From a virus: a stretch of DNA of 64,000 nucleotides. Of this stretch, positions 1 through 9,542 are shown in pieces (within the stretch, counting starts at the first letter, position 1; every line of letters starts with the position of its first letter). The DNA is taken from IMG/VR virus record IMGVR_UViG_3300036852_000134, positions 1-64,000 of that record, one strand, 5' to 3'. A program made the position numbers and the translations under genes. The notes beneath the pieces are model-generated. The model did not search any database, was not told the DNA's origin, and saw only the letters and a list, made by a program, of their open reading frames with translations.

Positions 1-1151
1 AGCCGGCCTAGAAGGGTCTCGACAGGCAGAATATCCGTCATGCCTGGGCCGATGCCCAGAAGGCCGGCGGCAATGATCTGCTCTTGCGTGAGCCCTGGAC
101 GCCCTGCCGCGCGTTCGGCCTGATCGAAGCGTACCGCCCGCTGCGTGGCCTCACCCATACCCATCGGGCCGAAGACCAAGGCGCCACCGGCTGGACCACC
201 TATCCACGTCGCCGGCAAGCCGGTGATCATCGAGCCTAGGCCGCGCCCCAACTGTACTGAGAACGACTGCTCAGTGTAGCCTTCGGGAAGCGGAATTAAC
301 GTCCGCCCGTATTCCTGAACCGCTGCGCCTGCGCTATACAGCGTCCGGTCCTGAATCGGTGTCGGGTTGAAGGCGGCGATCTCGGCTTGGATCTCGGTAC
401 GCAGGAGCGCGCGCTGTTCAGGTGTGGCCCGCTGGTAGCGGGCAATTAGCATCCGGCGCCGATCGTCTTCCTGTGGGTCGCCCTGTCCTCCGCCAGCTCT
501 TGGCGGCAGGCTTGTGAATGCAACGGGCTCGCCTCTGTCGATTGCACCCATGGCGCCAAGCAGCCATAGGCGCGACGCCTGGCCCGCGTGCTGCGCACCT
601 GAGACCACGACATCAGGCGCCTGCAATACACTGCCGACACCGCTGATGGCGCCGCCTGGGATCTGCGACGCCGCTACGCCAGCGCCACGGCCAACCTCAT
701 AGAGGTCACCCGCACCAGGAGCCCACATGCCGGGCATTCCCGTCGGGGCTTGCGGTCCTGTCAGCGTCTCCGGCTGGATGAACAGGCTCGGGAAGCCACC
801 AGGCGTGGAGGGCGGAGTCAGAGGTTCCGCTTGCTGGTCGGCGTTCTGCTCACCTCTGCCCTTCGGCGCCGGCTCAGGCGGTGCGCTCGCCTGCGATCTC
901 CTGATCGCCTCTTGGCGCTCCTGCTCTACCCGTGCGGCATGCGCCGTCTCCAACTGGCCAAACCAGCCGGACTGATCCAGTTCTTGAGCAAGCGGGCTCA
1001 CGCCGACAGGCGGCTCGGCTGGCGCACCCTGAGGTGCTTCCAAGCCGTTCTCTTCCCGGATCTTGCGTAGCTCTGCCTGGAAGGTGTCGGCCTCGGACGC
1101 GCCAGCGTCCTGCTCAGGCATTGCTGCCGGATCAGTGTAGTCGTCTACCAT
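1..1151 (-). CDS. Large internal virion protein, 3' end beyond window
   Basis: This minus-strand reading frame starts at the ATG at 1149-1151 and stays open to the left window edge, so at least 383 residues are visible and the C-terminus is missing. The first 130 residues are rich in Ala, Glu, Gln and Pro with no clear fold. A Gly-rich hydrophobic stretch follows (about residues 300-345, including GLGSMITGLPATWIGG). It lies downstream of the transglycosylase protein, where short-tailed phages keep the large core or ejection protein. That role is inferred from position and composition; no catalytic motif is visible in the part present. Confidence 0.65.
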   Translation of the reverse strand, partial: MVDDYTDPAAMPEQDAGASEADTFQAELRKIREENGLEAPQGAPAEPPVGVSPLAQELDQSGWFGQLETAHAARVEQERQEAIRRSQASAPPEPAPKGRGEQNADQQAEPLTPPSTPGGFPSLFIQPETLTGPQAPTGMPGMWAPGAGDLYEVGRGAGVAASQIPGGAISGVGSVLQAPDVVVSGAQHAGQASRLWLLGAMGAIDRGEPVAFTSLPPRAGGGQGDPQEDDRRRMLIARYQRATPEQRALLRTEIQAEIAAFNPTPIQDRTLYSAGAAVQEYGRTLIPLPEGYTEQSFSVQLGRGLGSMITGLPATWIGGPAGGALVFGPMGMGEATQRAVRFDQAERAAGRPGLTQEQIIAAGLLGIGPGMTDILPVETLLGR

Positions 1152-1205
1152 GTCGATTTTTGTCTCGTGTAGGCGGAGGTTTTGACGAAACGTCAAAAGC
1201 TGCGA

Positions 1206-4200
1206 TTACCGCCGTGGCGGTTGCGACTGACCCAGCAAGTTGAGGTAGTGAGCTGCAGTTCCAGGCCCGAAGGTGCGGTCGAACTCTTCCTGCATGGCCG
1301 GAAGCCGTGCAAGGCGAGAGATCATCTCAGGGGTAGGCCTTGGCCAAGCTTGCTGCGAGACGCCAGGAACGCCAGTTGCCCGCGGCGGCGGCGAGACTGG
1401 CAATGGTGCGCCTGACGGTCGAGCGCCTGGGGTGGGTGCGGGTCCAGGCAGTCCTGAGACCGGCCCGTAACCTGGGATGCCCGACATCGGCGCGAGGCCG
1501 TCAGACGGCGGCCCCATCGGCATCGCGCCCGGCAAGGGCTGCCCGAACTGAGAGCTGAACCCAACGGGCGGAGCCCCGATGCTCCACAATGCTTCCTCCC
1601 GGTCGAGTGCGGCAAGTCTGCGTCCCAGGGTTCCGCTCACGCCCTGAGCATCCTGGAGCCTTTCGCCACTCAGCCGCCGGAAGTGCAAGGCGGCGTCGAA
1701 TGCAGCGCGGGCATAGCGTGGCCCGAAGAGTTCCGTTGCACGGTCTGCCGCAGTGCGAAGATGCTGTGTGAACTCATTCGCTGACAGCCGCGCGAGATCC
1801 GCCGGAAGGCGGAGTATCTGCGCCGCCTCGTCACCCCGAAGGATGTACCGATCTCCCTCAGGAATACCCACCCTCGTCATGGCCGCAAGCCGCGCGTCGA
1901 TGATGAGTTGCCGGTCGGCAGGCCTGAGGCGCTGATCGGTGAGGAGTAGCCTCTGCGGTTGCGACTGCCCTTCACCAAGTGCTCCAGACTCTGGCCGATA
2001 GGTAATCTCTCCATCCTCGCCGATCTGGATCTGAAGGTGCGGGTAGCGACGTGCCAAGGCATCGTAGGCATCTTCCACCTCTCTTGCCGGACGGACCCTG
2101 AGGTCATCCTCCGCGGGCGTGGATGCAACGCTGCCGTCCTGATTATGCCTCGGCAGGCCGGCCTGCCCGAGTAGATAGGTGCCGGATGCCCACAACGACG
2201 GGTCAGTGCGGCGCAGTTGCTCGATGCGGGAGATTGCCCGCGCGGTAGCCTGCCGAACGCGCCCCGCCAAGGCGTAGTCCTCGCCATCGCCAACATTGGC
2301 CGTGTCTAGATCCTCAAGATGTTCTCCCATCTCCTGAGGTGACCTATCGCTCAAACCGTCGATCGCGCGGAAGCGAGCTTCGGCTTCGCGAATGCGGCGG
2401 GTATATTGGGCAAGCTGCATTGGGGTGAATATGCCGGCCCGCCGTGCGCGCTCTAGCCAAGTTGTGCCGTCCGGGAGCGGTCGAGGCCGACCGGTGGTCG
2501 TAATGGAGGCGATGTCGCTATCGATCCCAGCAGCCGTGTCTGTGCGCAAAGCTTGGCTCAACTCACGGATGAGCACCCGCCTGCGATCTGCCGGCAGTGA
2601 TGCATACCGGCCGGCAGGGGCATTGCCTTGAACAAGGTCGGCGAGCTCGGCGATACGGGGATCGGTGGACGGCGCGTCTGGAGACGCCTGGCCACCGGGA
2701 GCCGCGCCTTCAACGCGACCGCGCCAGTAGCCCATGAACTGCTGGCTTGTAACGTTCTCGATGCCGCCAAGCTGAGCCAGAACACGCGGCGGGAGATTCC
2801 CACTGATTGCCTGCCGCGCCCAGCGCTCTCCCCTCTGGCGTCCTTCACCAGTAGCGAGCATGCTCTGCCATGCCAGACGTTCCGGTTGCGCCATGTGCGC
2901 TGCGAACCCGCCAGCGCCCTGCTGATGAATCAAGTACAGTTCGCCGGCAGTCGGATCGCGGCCGTGCTGTTGCCGGAAGCTTGCAACGTGGCGGGCAAAA
3001 TTCGCGGCTGCTGCCTCGGCATTGTCGCCAGGGCTGAAAATGTCCCCGCGCCCGCCGAACTCCTGTTCTGACAGTTGGAAGAGACCGCGATAGCTCCCCG
3101 TTACGGCTCTGGGGTCTCCAGAACTCTCAATGGCCGCTATGCGTCGCATCAAGTCTGGATCGACTCCATGTCGTTCAGCCGCCGCTGCAATCGCAGAGTC
3201 CACCTCTGGTGCGAACCGTGGCACAGGCCGGCTCTGCCCTGGTGGAGGTGTTGTCGGCGACTGCCCACCCGGCGCCGGCTGCTCCATTGCCGTGAGCCCG
3301 CCAGGAGTCCGCATCGCCTGAGCCAGCGACGACAGCCTGCCCGGTCCCGAGCTGTTGACCGACGGCATAAGCTCTTGCAGCGCATCGGTCCCGCGTGCGA
3401 GACCAAAGCTGACGAGCGCATCATGCTGCGCTTGCGTGAGGCTGACGCCATCGCTCAGACCCTCGCGGATTAAACGAGAAACCTCTCCGGCCTGCGTGCG
3501 CAAGCCCGTCACAGCCGCCTGCAGCTCAGCCGGCGTCATGCCTGGGCGACGGGCCAACCGCTGCAACTGCGTATCCGAGATCTCTCCGGTGCTTGGAGCT
3601 CGAACGCGGGGATCGCCCGAGCGCAACTCCATGAGGGCGGAATAACCGTCCGGACGGGACAGGATATCCTGCTCGATCATCTGCCGAGCCGTCCCCCGAA
3701 GCCGCTGCTCGGTCTCTGTCGAGAAGCCGTAGGTCTGGCGACCGAGCGCGATTGTGCGCTCAGCGCTATCCAGAATGCGCTGCCTGGCTTCGTCATCCGG
3801 CGCAGCCATGTAGTCCTGCGTCAGGCCATTGAGCCTCTCCGTGGTCCACTGCTCGCCGTACGCGCCACGTTGGCCCATCTCTGCCGTAAAGGCACTGGAG
3901 TGGGCGCGGTCGCGTACGTCGGAAAGGCCATGAGCTAGACGTGTGAGTGCCCGCGGGCTTAGACCTGCTTCCTGCGCCCCCGCGAACACGCCGCGGCCAG
4001 CCTCAGTGAGACTGGCCACCGTCCTACCGGCAAAGCCTGCTGGGTCTCCGGTCAGGGTGCGCCGACTATCGTCAAGCGCGCGATGCTGCGCCTGCTCGAA
4101 TTCCAGAAGGCGCCGCCGGACGTCCAACTCCTCTTCCTGGTCGGCTCTCTGCTGAATTGACGCGCCGAGCGAGGTAATGCCCTCTCCAAGGGCGGCAGCG

Positions 4201-4322
4201 CCGCGACCAGTCGCAGTCACCGCGTCCATATCGATGCGACCACTGGGCCGCCCCGTACGCGCAGAGGGCATCTGTCCAAGATCGTCTCTGGAGGGCAGAA
4301 CTCCGGGAAGGCGTGCAGCCAT
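1206..4322 (-). CDS. Internal virion protein with lytic transglycosylase (SLT) domain
   Basis: A 1038-residue protein that probably enters the cell envelope with the DNA and opens peptidoglycan. Residues about 370-500 form a soluble lytic transglycosylase domain: AAIESSGDP holds the likely catalytic Glu (near residue 398) and GLFQLS is the usual following motif. The N-terminal third is charged and helical. The last 120 residues are Pro/Gly-rich and probably disordered. It sits between the small internal protein and the large virion protein, the order seen in T7-like ejection modules. It contains no DTG motif, unlike the tail-tube proteins. The SLT domain is sure; the virion location is inferred from neighbours. 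Confidence 0.88.
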   Translation of the reverse strand: MAARLPGVLPSRDDLGQMPSARTGRPSGRIDMDAVTATGRGAAALGEGITSLGASIQQRADQEEELDVRRRLLEFEQAQHRALDDSRRTLTGDPAGFAGRTVASLTEAGRGVFAGAQEAGLSPRALTRLAHGLSDVRDRAHSSAFTAEMGQRGAYGEQWTTERLNGLTQDYMAAPDDEARQRILDSAERTIALGRQTYGFSTETEQRLRGTARQMIEQDILSRPDGYSALMELRSGDPRVRAPSTGEISDTQLQRLARRPGMTPAELQAAVTGLRTQAGEVSRLIREGLSDGVSLTQAQHDALVSFGLARGTDALQELMPSVNSSGPGRLSSLAQAMRTPGGLTAMEQPAPGGQSPTTPPPGQSRPVPRFAPEVDSAIAAAAERHGVDPDLMRRIAAIESSGDPRAVTGSYRGLFQLSEQEFGGRGDIFSPGDNAEAAAANFARHVASFRQQHGRDPTAGELYLIHQQGAGGFAAHMAQPERLAWQSMLATGEGRQRGERWARQAISGNLPPRVLAQLGGIENVTSQQFMGYWRGRVEGAAPGGQASPDAPSTDPRIAELADLVQGNAPAGRYASLPADRRRVLIRELSQALRTDTAAGIDSDIASITTTGRPRPLPDGTTWLERARRAGIFTPMQLAQYTRRIREAEARFRAIDGLSDRSPQEMGEHLEDLDTANVGDGEDYALAGRVRQATARAISRIEQLRRTDPSLWASGTYLLGQAGLPRHNQDGSVASTPAEDDLRVRPAREVEDAYDALARRYPHLQIQIGEDGEITYRPESGALGEGQSQPQRLLLTDQRLRPADRQLIIDARLAAMTRVGIPEGDRYILRGDEAAQILRLPADLARLSANEFTQHLRTAADRATELFGPRYARAAFDAALHFRRLSGERLQDAQGVSGTLGRRLAALDREEALWSIGAPPVGFSSQFGQPLPGAMPMGPPSDGLAPMSGIPGYGPVSGLPGPAPTPGARPSGAPLPVSPPPRATGVPGVSQQAWPRPTPEMISRLARLPAMQEEFDRTFGPGTAAHYLNLLGQSQPPRR

Positions 4323-4328
4323 TGTCTA

Positions 4329-4838
4329 TCAACCCCAACCGAGATAGTTGTTGGCGCCAGCGCCAGGCGTACTTCCGGTGTTTCCGTACCGCGCAAGACC
4401 GCCGATGCCGCCAAGGATAGTGCCGGCCGCTCTGTAGTATGAGGCCGTTTGCGCGGCCTTGCCCGAGTAGCGTGCCATGTCAGCCTGTCCACGCAGTCCT
4501 GTGGCGCGATCCTCGCCACCGTATCGCGTCATACGCGCCTGCAGATCGCCGTGACTTCCGATTTCCTCGGCGAGATTCAATGCCGTCGGGTCGGTTGCGG
4601 AGAGCCCTGACGCCGCACCAACGGTCTGCAACCTGGACTGGGCCAGGTCTGCACGGCGCGAAACCTGCTCAGCTTCCCGCTGAGCGGCGGCGCGCTCGGC
4701 CATAGCCACGCGCTCATGCTCTCGGCCCTGCCACTGGCCGGCTTCTTTCGCCTGCTGGCCCGCAGCAAGCGTTCCCATTGCGGTCACGCCGGCGCCGGCA
4801 ACCTGCGCAACCATGGCGATCATTGGTAGTGCTGCCAT
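4329..4838 (-). CDS. Small internal virion protein
   Basis: A 169-residue protein with a hydrophobic, Ala/Gly-rich N-terminus (about residues 3-28) that could span a membrane, then a long charged helical region rich in Ala, Arg, Glu and Gln, and a Gly-rich tail. This resembles small core or ejection proteins of T7-like phages. Its start codon lies directly next to the stop of the GNAT-like gene, so the two are co-transcribed. Assignment rests on architecture and position, with no enzymatic motif. Confidence 0.65.
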   Translation of the reverse strand: MAALPMIAMVAQVAGAGVTAMGTLAAGQQAKEAGQWQGREHERVAMAERAAAQREAEQVSRRADLAQSRLQTVGAASGLSATDPTALNLAEEIGSHGDLQARMTRYGGEDRATGLRGQADMARYSGKAAQTASYYRAAGTILGGIGGLARYGNTGSTPGAGANNYLGWG

Positions 4839-5222
4839 TTAGGGTTTCCAGCGGTAGAAGTTCTCTGATCGTGGGTCCGGTTTGAACCCGATCCTTTCGA
4901 GCATCTTGTCGGCGAGTGGGAAGCGCATCTCAGCTTCCGAGTAGCAGAACCTGACGCCCTGCTTGCGCGCCTCGTCCATGACCATTCTAGCCGTGCGGAT
5001 GAGAGCCTTGCGGACGCTCATGTGAGCTTTGAGGAGCTCGCGTCCTTCCTCCGTTACGTCAAGGAATGCAATCCAGCGACCACCCATGTTTGCAAGGCCA
5101 CCCAAGGCCAAGGCCTTGCCGTCGATTTCACCGACCCAGCCGCGCAAGGTCGGCGCTTTCAGGCCACGCGCAAAGGTTGCGATGTCTTGCTTGTTGGCTG
5201 GGCGGACGGCGACGTGGATCAT
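4839..5222 (-). CDS. GNAT-like acetyltransferase-fold protein of the virion module
   Basis: A 127-residue protein with the look of a single GNAT fold: an N-terminal strand-helix (VAVRPANKQDI), a central beta region (GKALALGGLANMGGRWIAFL) and a C-terminal ERIGFKP segment typical of the last strand. T7-like phages carry a small acetyltransferase-like protein at the same place, between tail tube and internal proteins. The acetyl-CoA loop is poorly conserved, so it may be structural rather than catalytic. Confidence 0.65.
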   Translation of the reverse strand: MIHVAVRPANKQDIATFARGLKAPTLRGWVGEIDGKALALGGLANMGGRWIAFLDVTEEGRELLKAHMSVRKALIRTARMVMDEARKQGVRFCYSEAEMRFPLADKMLERIGFKPDPRSENFYRWKP

Positions 5223-5267
5223 TCTGGTTTTTGTTGCGGTGTTTACGTAGGATGCAGCGCTTAACAG

Positions 5268-5483
5268 ATGAGGATCGTCATGAGCATCTATAGGAGCTTT
5301 GAGAAGACCATCGGCCCGCTGCGTTTAACGCTCTCGCAACCACACCCACGCTGGCTTGAGATCGCCAACAACCGTGAGGATTGCCGCCTATTCGGGCTGA
5401 ACCTTGAAGAGGCGCGCGACCTACACTACGCGCTCGGACGCCTCATTGCTCAAGCGGACGAAGACGACACCAAGCGAAAGTGA
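5268..5483 (+). CDS. Small protein on the opposite strand inside the virion operon
   Basis: A 71-residue reading frame in the only gap between the GNAT-like and tail-tube genes, pointing against them. A second ATG at 5280 (MSIYRSF) has AGGA a few bases upstream and is the better start, giving 67 residues. The sequence is polar with a helix such as LNLEEARDLHYALGRL and looks protein-like, not a shadow frame. Function unknown. It would need its own promoter. Confidence 0.5.
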   Translation: MRIVMSIYRSFEKTIGPLRLTLSQPHPRWLEIANNREDCRLFGLNLEEARDLHYALGRLIAQADEDDTKRK

Positions 5484-5488
5484 CGACC

Positions 5489-8400
5489 TCATAGCCGCTC
5501 GTTCGTTTGTGGGGATGGGATGGCGGCGAGCACAGTCGCCGGCCTCGGCGCCTTCGCCCTAATGTGCGACCTGGGATCTGTCTTATGCGTCCCCGGCGTC
5601 GGGAAGGCGACCATGTCCAGCGTGGGGAATATGTGATCCTGATCTACGGTTGCGCCTTCGATGACGCGTGGCAGCGGATCGAGCGCACCGGTGTCGTCAC
5701 CCAAGAACAGGCCACGGGCATGCGTGTTGTAGAGCACCAGCGCCGTTTGCGCGACGCGCTTCATCTGAGCAAGGGCGGTGCCGGCCTGTGCGCCGTAGGC
5801 GAGCTTGCCGCTCCGCCAGTTTGCGTCAAAAGGCAAGCCTGCGACCGCGTGGTGGAGGCCGTCCGTCAGCCCGGTGAGCGTGATGTCGCCACCGGTGTCC
5901 GTCGTCCACAGCCTCTGCGAGAAGTCACTCCCCGTGTCCGGAGACATATCGACGTGCGGTGTAGATCCCGTGTCGAGACTTCCCCAAACGACGAGGCTCG
6001 TGCTCGGGAGGTGTGGGGCTATCGCGTGGAGGAAGGTGGTGCGCCCTGTATCCGTGAAGCTGACGCTGCAGTCAGCCAAGTAGTGAAGGCCGGTATCACC
6101 CTGGCACTCGCTCTCCTTGGCCCACTTCTCAAGGAAGCGCTTCGTGACTCCGTTGACGGTGCGCCTGACGTGGTAATAGACGGCGTCTTCATCGACGCCC
6201 GGTAGGCACATGACGCGCTCGACCGCACCTGAGCCTGAGGACCAGGTCGTCCAGCAGATCACCTCCTCGGCTGGCTCGTAGGTCAGGATCGCGACCTTGC
6301 CATCGGCAAGGGCCACATGAATTCTCGTGTCGGGCTGCCGCTGGACCGCAATCGATACGACGCCAGCCGCCAAGAGATCAGGCACCAGCACGGTCAGTTC
6401 AGATGAGCCATAGTCTCCGACTGCCGCTTGCGTGTCAGGCCCGACCATGAACACGCGCTTCCTCGATCGCTGGACGAAGATGCCCCTGCCGTCCACCTTG
6501 ATGGCGCGTAGGGGCGCCGTGCCCTGCGTAGAGAAGGTTGCGGCGCTGGAGTTGGTTGGGGTTAGCGGCTCGTCAAGGGACGAGGAGCGCAAGGTAAGCT
6601 CGGCGCCGGACGTGTGCACGATGAGGCGGAGCAGGGAGAGCAGCGTGTGGATACTATCGACCGGCCCTGATCCTAGCGTACGGATGATCGGGCCGGCATC
6701 TCCGGTTGTTGACTCATCGAAGCTTTGATAGTCATCGGCGACGGAGAGGAACAGGCTTCCGCCCTGAGCATGAGCCAGGCGCCCGCTGTGGAGCTGAACC
6801 GCCGTCGGGAACCCGCGTGCGTCGGACCAGTAGCCCTGTTGCCAGTTGTCGGAGGTGCCAGTGTCAGAGAAGCGGGAGAGCACCTCTATGCCAACTGAGG
6901 TGTTGGAGTTGTAGTCGGTGATGCGGGCGATGCCGGTCACACCTCCGCCACCGTAGGTGGCAGCGACGACTGCAACGCCAGAAGTGTATCCCCCTGCGCC
7001 TACTCCAGTATCCAGCGTGCTTCCCGTGTCAGCAACCCTGGCGCGATACCAAACTTTCAAGTTATCGTCTGTATCGGCTATGATCTTCGTAAAGGTCCCC
7101 GTATCACTGGCAGTCGTTCCAAACGATGGCGGAACCGGCTTGAACCCGATGTCCGGACCGTCGATAGAACGCTCTATCGTTATGCGTCCAGTCCACGTGC
7201 CGGACACTGAGAAAATGATGCGCCGTTCGTCATTCTCTGCCAGTGTCCCGGTATCCAAGATCCCAGTCATCGCGATCGGATCAGTGTAGGCGCCGGCCGC
7301 CCCAAGGCGCCACTGGCCGCTCTGTCCATCATGGAATGCGCGCACCAGCGCACCAACGTGCGTTGACTTGAAGAACGGAATATCAGAGTTGAGCGTCGTG
7401 TTGCCGAAGAAGTGGGAGACGGAGAGCTTGGCAGACGAGGACCGCGTTGGAAGGAATGGGCCATCATCCGGTGCGTAGTCCACCACGGACCAGGATCGCC
7501 CGGTTCCGCGACGCTCGATCATCTGCTGGCGCACGCCGTCGCAGTTGGCAAACACCACGTCCGCCGACTGGTCGTGGCGGATGTCGTCGAGGTTATCCGC
7601 TTCCCATGGCGTCGTGATCTCAACCGTGCCGCTGTCGCTGATCTCCAGCGAGGAGACGATGCGGTCGATGATGGCGTCCGACTGTAGCGTGATCCAGAAG
7701 TTGCCCTGAGGCGTGAAGGCAAGGTTGTGGTAGCCGGTGCCGATCGATGTCTCGGAGATGTAGTCGTCGTCGCCGTTGGTGGAACCGACACGCAAGGTGA
7801 CGGGGCCGCGTCCGACCTGGATGGCAAGCGCATGCTCCGTGCCCGTGTCGGAGACGATGACGCGCTTGGTGGCCTTGGCACGAGCGCCGATGGAGGTGGC
7901 GTTGAGGTACAACTGGCCGCTGGAGAACCGCGCCTGGTTGGCCGTCTGTGCATCGAACAGTTCGACCTCGGCAACGAACAATTCGTTGTCCCCAGCGGCT
8001 GTCGTGAAGAAGAACCGCCAATGCCGGCGCGCCGTTACAGTGCCAGTGTCGCCCTGATCCGTCGCGTAGGTGCGCCTTTCCGAAATGGCCCAGCCGGTCT
8101 GACTACTGCGCTCGTCTTCCAGCGTCCACTTTCCGGTGTCGGCGGCAAAGGTGCCGGTGTCAAAATTGCTCGCGATCAGGCGCCAGGCTGACGGGGCATT
8201 ATCCAAAAACCCAGACTGATCGGCCGCCCTGACCGAATACGATGTAACGGCCTTTCGATTCCCCGTGTCGCTCCCGAAATCGATGTTGAGCCACGACGGT
8301 AGAGTGCTGGCAGTGCCGCCCTCTTCGCTGGAGCCGCTAAGCCCCGTGTCGGCCCAAACGGACGAGGCGTCGTCGTCGGCTGCGCGCCAACCCTGCGCGT

Positions 8401-8890
8401 TGTTCTCAGCCTCTTCCGAGGAGGATGTGATCGTGACGCCGTTGGTCGTCGCCCCCGTCATGGTGGGTATGATGTCGTTGGGATCGCCGCTGACGACGGC
8501 CCCGCCCGTGCTGGCGTTTGTCCACCCCGTGTCGCTCAGGCTCACCGTCGTATCGACGGCCGGCCTGGACAGTAGGTCCAGATCGTGCGCGTCGTCGCCG
8601 AGCCAGATGCGCATGGCGCCACCAGCGCCGCCCGTGTCGTTGGCAAGCTCCAACAGCGCAACGTCATCCGTCGAGGCGATGAACTCTACCCAGTACGCGC
8701 CGGTGTCGCGGATTGAACTTCCCTTGTGCTTTGTGCCGGGGCGGATCGACATGCTTCCTTGTGTGGCGCAAATGAAATTGTTATAGACCTCGGCAGACAG
8801 CTTCACCCTGTCGAGATCGACGCGGGCGAGCGCCTTTGGGCTGATGAGACCGCGATTGAAAGCTACCAGACCCGCGTTGACACGGCTCAT
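5489..8890 (-). CDS. Tail tubular protein B-like, loaded with DTG tripeptides
   Basis: An 1133-residue structural protein. The N-terminus (RVNAGLVAFNRGLISPKAL) and C-terminal blocks (ALVLYNTHARGL, then LDPLP and APRPATVLAA) fit the large nozzle or stabilisation protein at the tip of short phage tails. Between them are beta-rich domains, including a galactose-binding-like stretch near residues 200-310. By hand count it holds 20 Asp-Thr-Gly tripeptides, at residues 62, 85, 120, 181, 208, 244, 251, 281, 348, 546, 596, 621, 627, 676, 932, 947, 973, 985, 998 and 1066, and one DSG at 419. About one would be expected by composition. Residues 677-931 have none. The family call is firm; the motif is unexplained. 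Confidence 0.85.
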   Translation of the reverse strand: MSRVNAGLVAFNRGLISPKALARVDLDRVKLSAEVYNNFICATQGSMSIRPGTKHKGSSIRDTGAYWVEFIASTDDVALLELANDTGGAGGAMRIWLGDDAHDLDLLSRPAVDTTVSLSDTGWTNASTGGAVVSGDPNDIIPTMTGATTNGVTITSSSEEAENNAQGWRAADDDASSVWADTGLSGSSEEGGTASTLPSWLNIDFGSDTGNRKAVTSYSVRAADQSGFLDNAPSAWRLIASNFDTGTFAADTGKWTLEDERSSQTGWAISERRTYATDQGDTGTVTARRHWRFFFTTAAGDNELFVAEVELFDAQTANQARFSSGQLYLNATSIGARAKATKRVIVSDTGTEHALAIQVGRGPVTLRVGSTNGDDDYISETSIGTGYHNLAFTPQGNFWITLQSDAIIDRIVSSLEISDSGTVEITTPWEADNLDDIRHDQSADVVFANCDGVRQQMIERRGTGRSWSVVDYAPDDGPFLPTRSSSAKLSVSHFFGNTTLNSDIPFFKSTHVGALVRAFHDGQSGQWRLGAAGAYTDPIAMTGILDTGTLAENDERRIIFSVSGTWTGRITIERSIDGPDIGFKPVPPSFGTTASDTGTFTKIIADTDDNLKVWYRARVADTGSTLDTGVGAGGYTSGVAVVAATYGGGGVTGIARITDYNSNTSVGIEVLSRFSDTGTSDNWQQGYWSDARGFPTAVQLHSGRLAHAQGGSLFLSVADDYQSFDESTTGDAGPIIRTLGSGPVDSIHTLLSLLRLIVHTSGAELTLRSSSLDEPLTPTNSSAATFSTQGTAPLRAIKVDGRGIFVQRSRKRVFMVGPDTQAAVGDYGSSELTVLVPDLLAAGVVSIAVQRQPDTRIHVALADGKVAILTYEPAEEVICWTTWSSGSGAVERVMCLPGVDEDAVYYHVRRTVNGVTKRFLEKWAKESECQGDTGLHYLADCSVSFTDTGRTTFLHAIAPHLPSTSLVVWGSLDTGSTPHVDMSPDTGSDFSQRLWTTDTGGDITLTGLTDGLHHAVAGLPFDANWRSGKLAYGAQAGTALAQMKRVAQTALVLYNTHARGLFLGDDTGALDPLPRVIEGATVDQDHIFPTLDMVAFPTPGTHKTDPRSHIRAKAPRPATVLAAIPSPQTNERL

Positions 8891-8896
8891 CGTCTC

Positions 8897-9541
8897 TTAC
8901 CCCGTCAGCCTGCCGCGCGACCCGCGATCACGCCCAGCACTTCGCCCCCAACGCGCCTGCGTCCAACTGCCAGGAGGCGGGAACTTGGGCTGCGCTTCAT
9001 TCATCGCGTCGATGTTCTTCGCAACCTTGCGCGCCTGGTCCCGCTCCTCGCCGATCTCCCGCCTCAAGCCGGCATTCTGCGTGAGCGCCATGCAGACGCG
9101 ATGTGCTAACTCTAGCTCGACATACCTGGAGAAGTTTTCAGGCCACCGACTGAGATCGAGCCCAAGCCCAGTGTCATTGGAGACATAGCGCGCATAGATC
9201 GGCGTGTTGTCCGCCGACCAGAAGCTGTCATCGTCGTAGTATTGGGTCAGCGGGTAGGCGAAATATTCGTCGAGCGAGACGGCGATAGTGCGGACCCAGT
9301 CGGACGGCTTGGCGAAGACCTCGGTGAAGCCGAACGAAGGCGTCACACCAGTGTCGGCATCGAGCTGCACCGTCTCCATGGCGAAGTTCCAGGAGCCGGA
9401 GGCGACGCATGTCGCCACGACCTTGTCGTAGACAGCCGTAAGCTCACGAGCGGCCTTTACCGGGTCACCCGTGTCGGACAAGCGCTCGCTACCGAGATCC
9501 TGCAAGGCAGAATTCCACAGGGCGAGTTTTGTCGTGCCCAT
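8897..9541 (-). CDS. Tail tubular protein A / head-tail adaptor
   Basis: A 214-residue protein of the gp11-type adaptor family. Visible family signatures are LALWNSALQDLGSERL at the start, then SGSWNFAMETVQ, AKPSDWVRTIAVS, YARYVSND and LSRWPENFSRYVE. It joins the portal or neck to the nozzle protein encoded just downstream (6-nt gap). It carries three DTG tripeptides (residues 23, 63 and 123), each in a place that looks like a loop between conserved segments. Well supported by family pattern and order. Confidence 0.87.
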   Translation of the reverse strand: MGTTKLALWNSALQDLGSERLSDTGDPVKAARELTAVYDKVVATCVASGSWNFAMETVQLDADTGVTPSFGFTEVFAKPSDWVRTIAVSLDEYFAYPLTQYYDDDSFWSADNTPIYARYVSNDTGLGLDLSRWPENFSRYVELELAHRVCMALTQNAGLRREIGEERDQARKVAKNIDAMNEAQPKFPPPGSWTQARWGRSAGRDRGSRGRLTG

Positions 9542-9542
9542 C

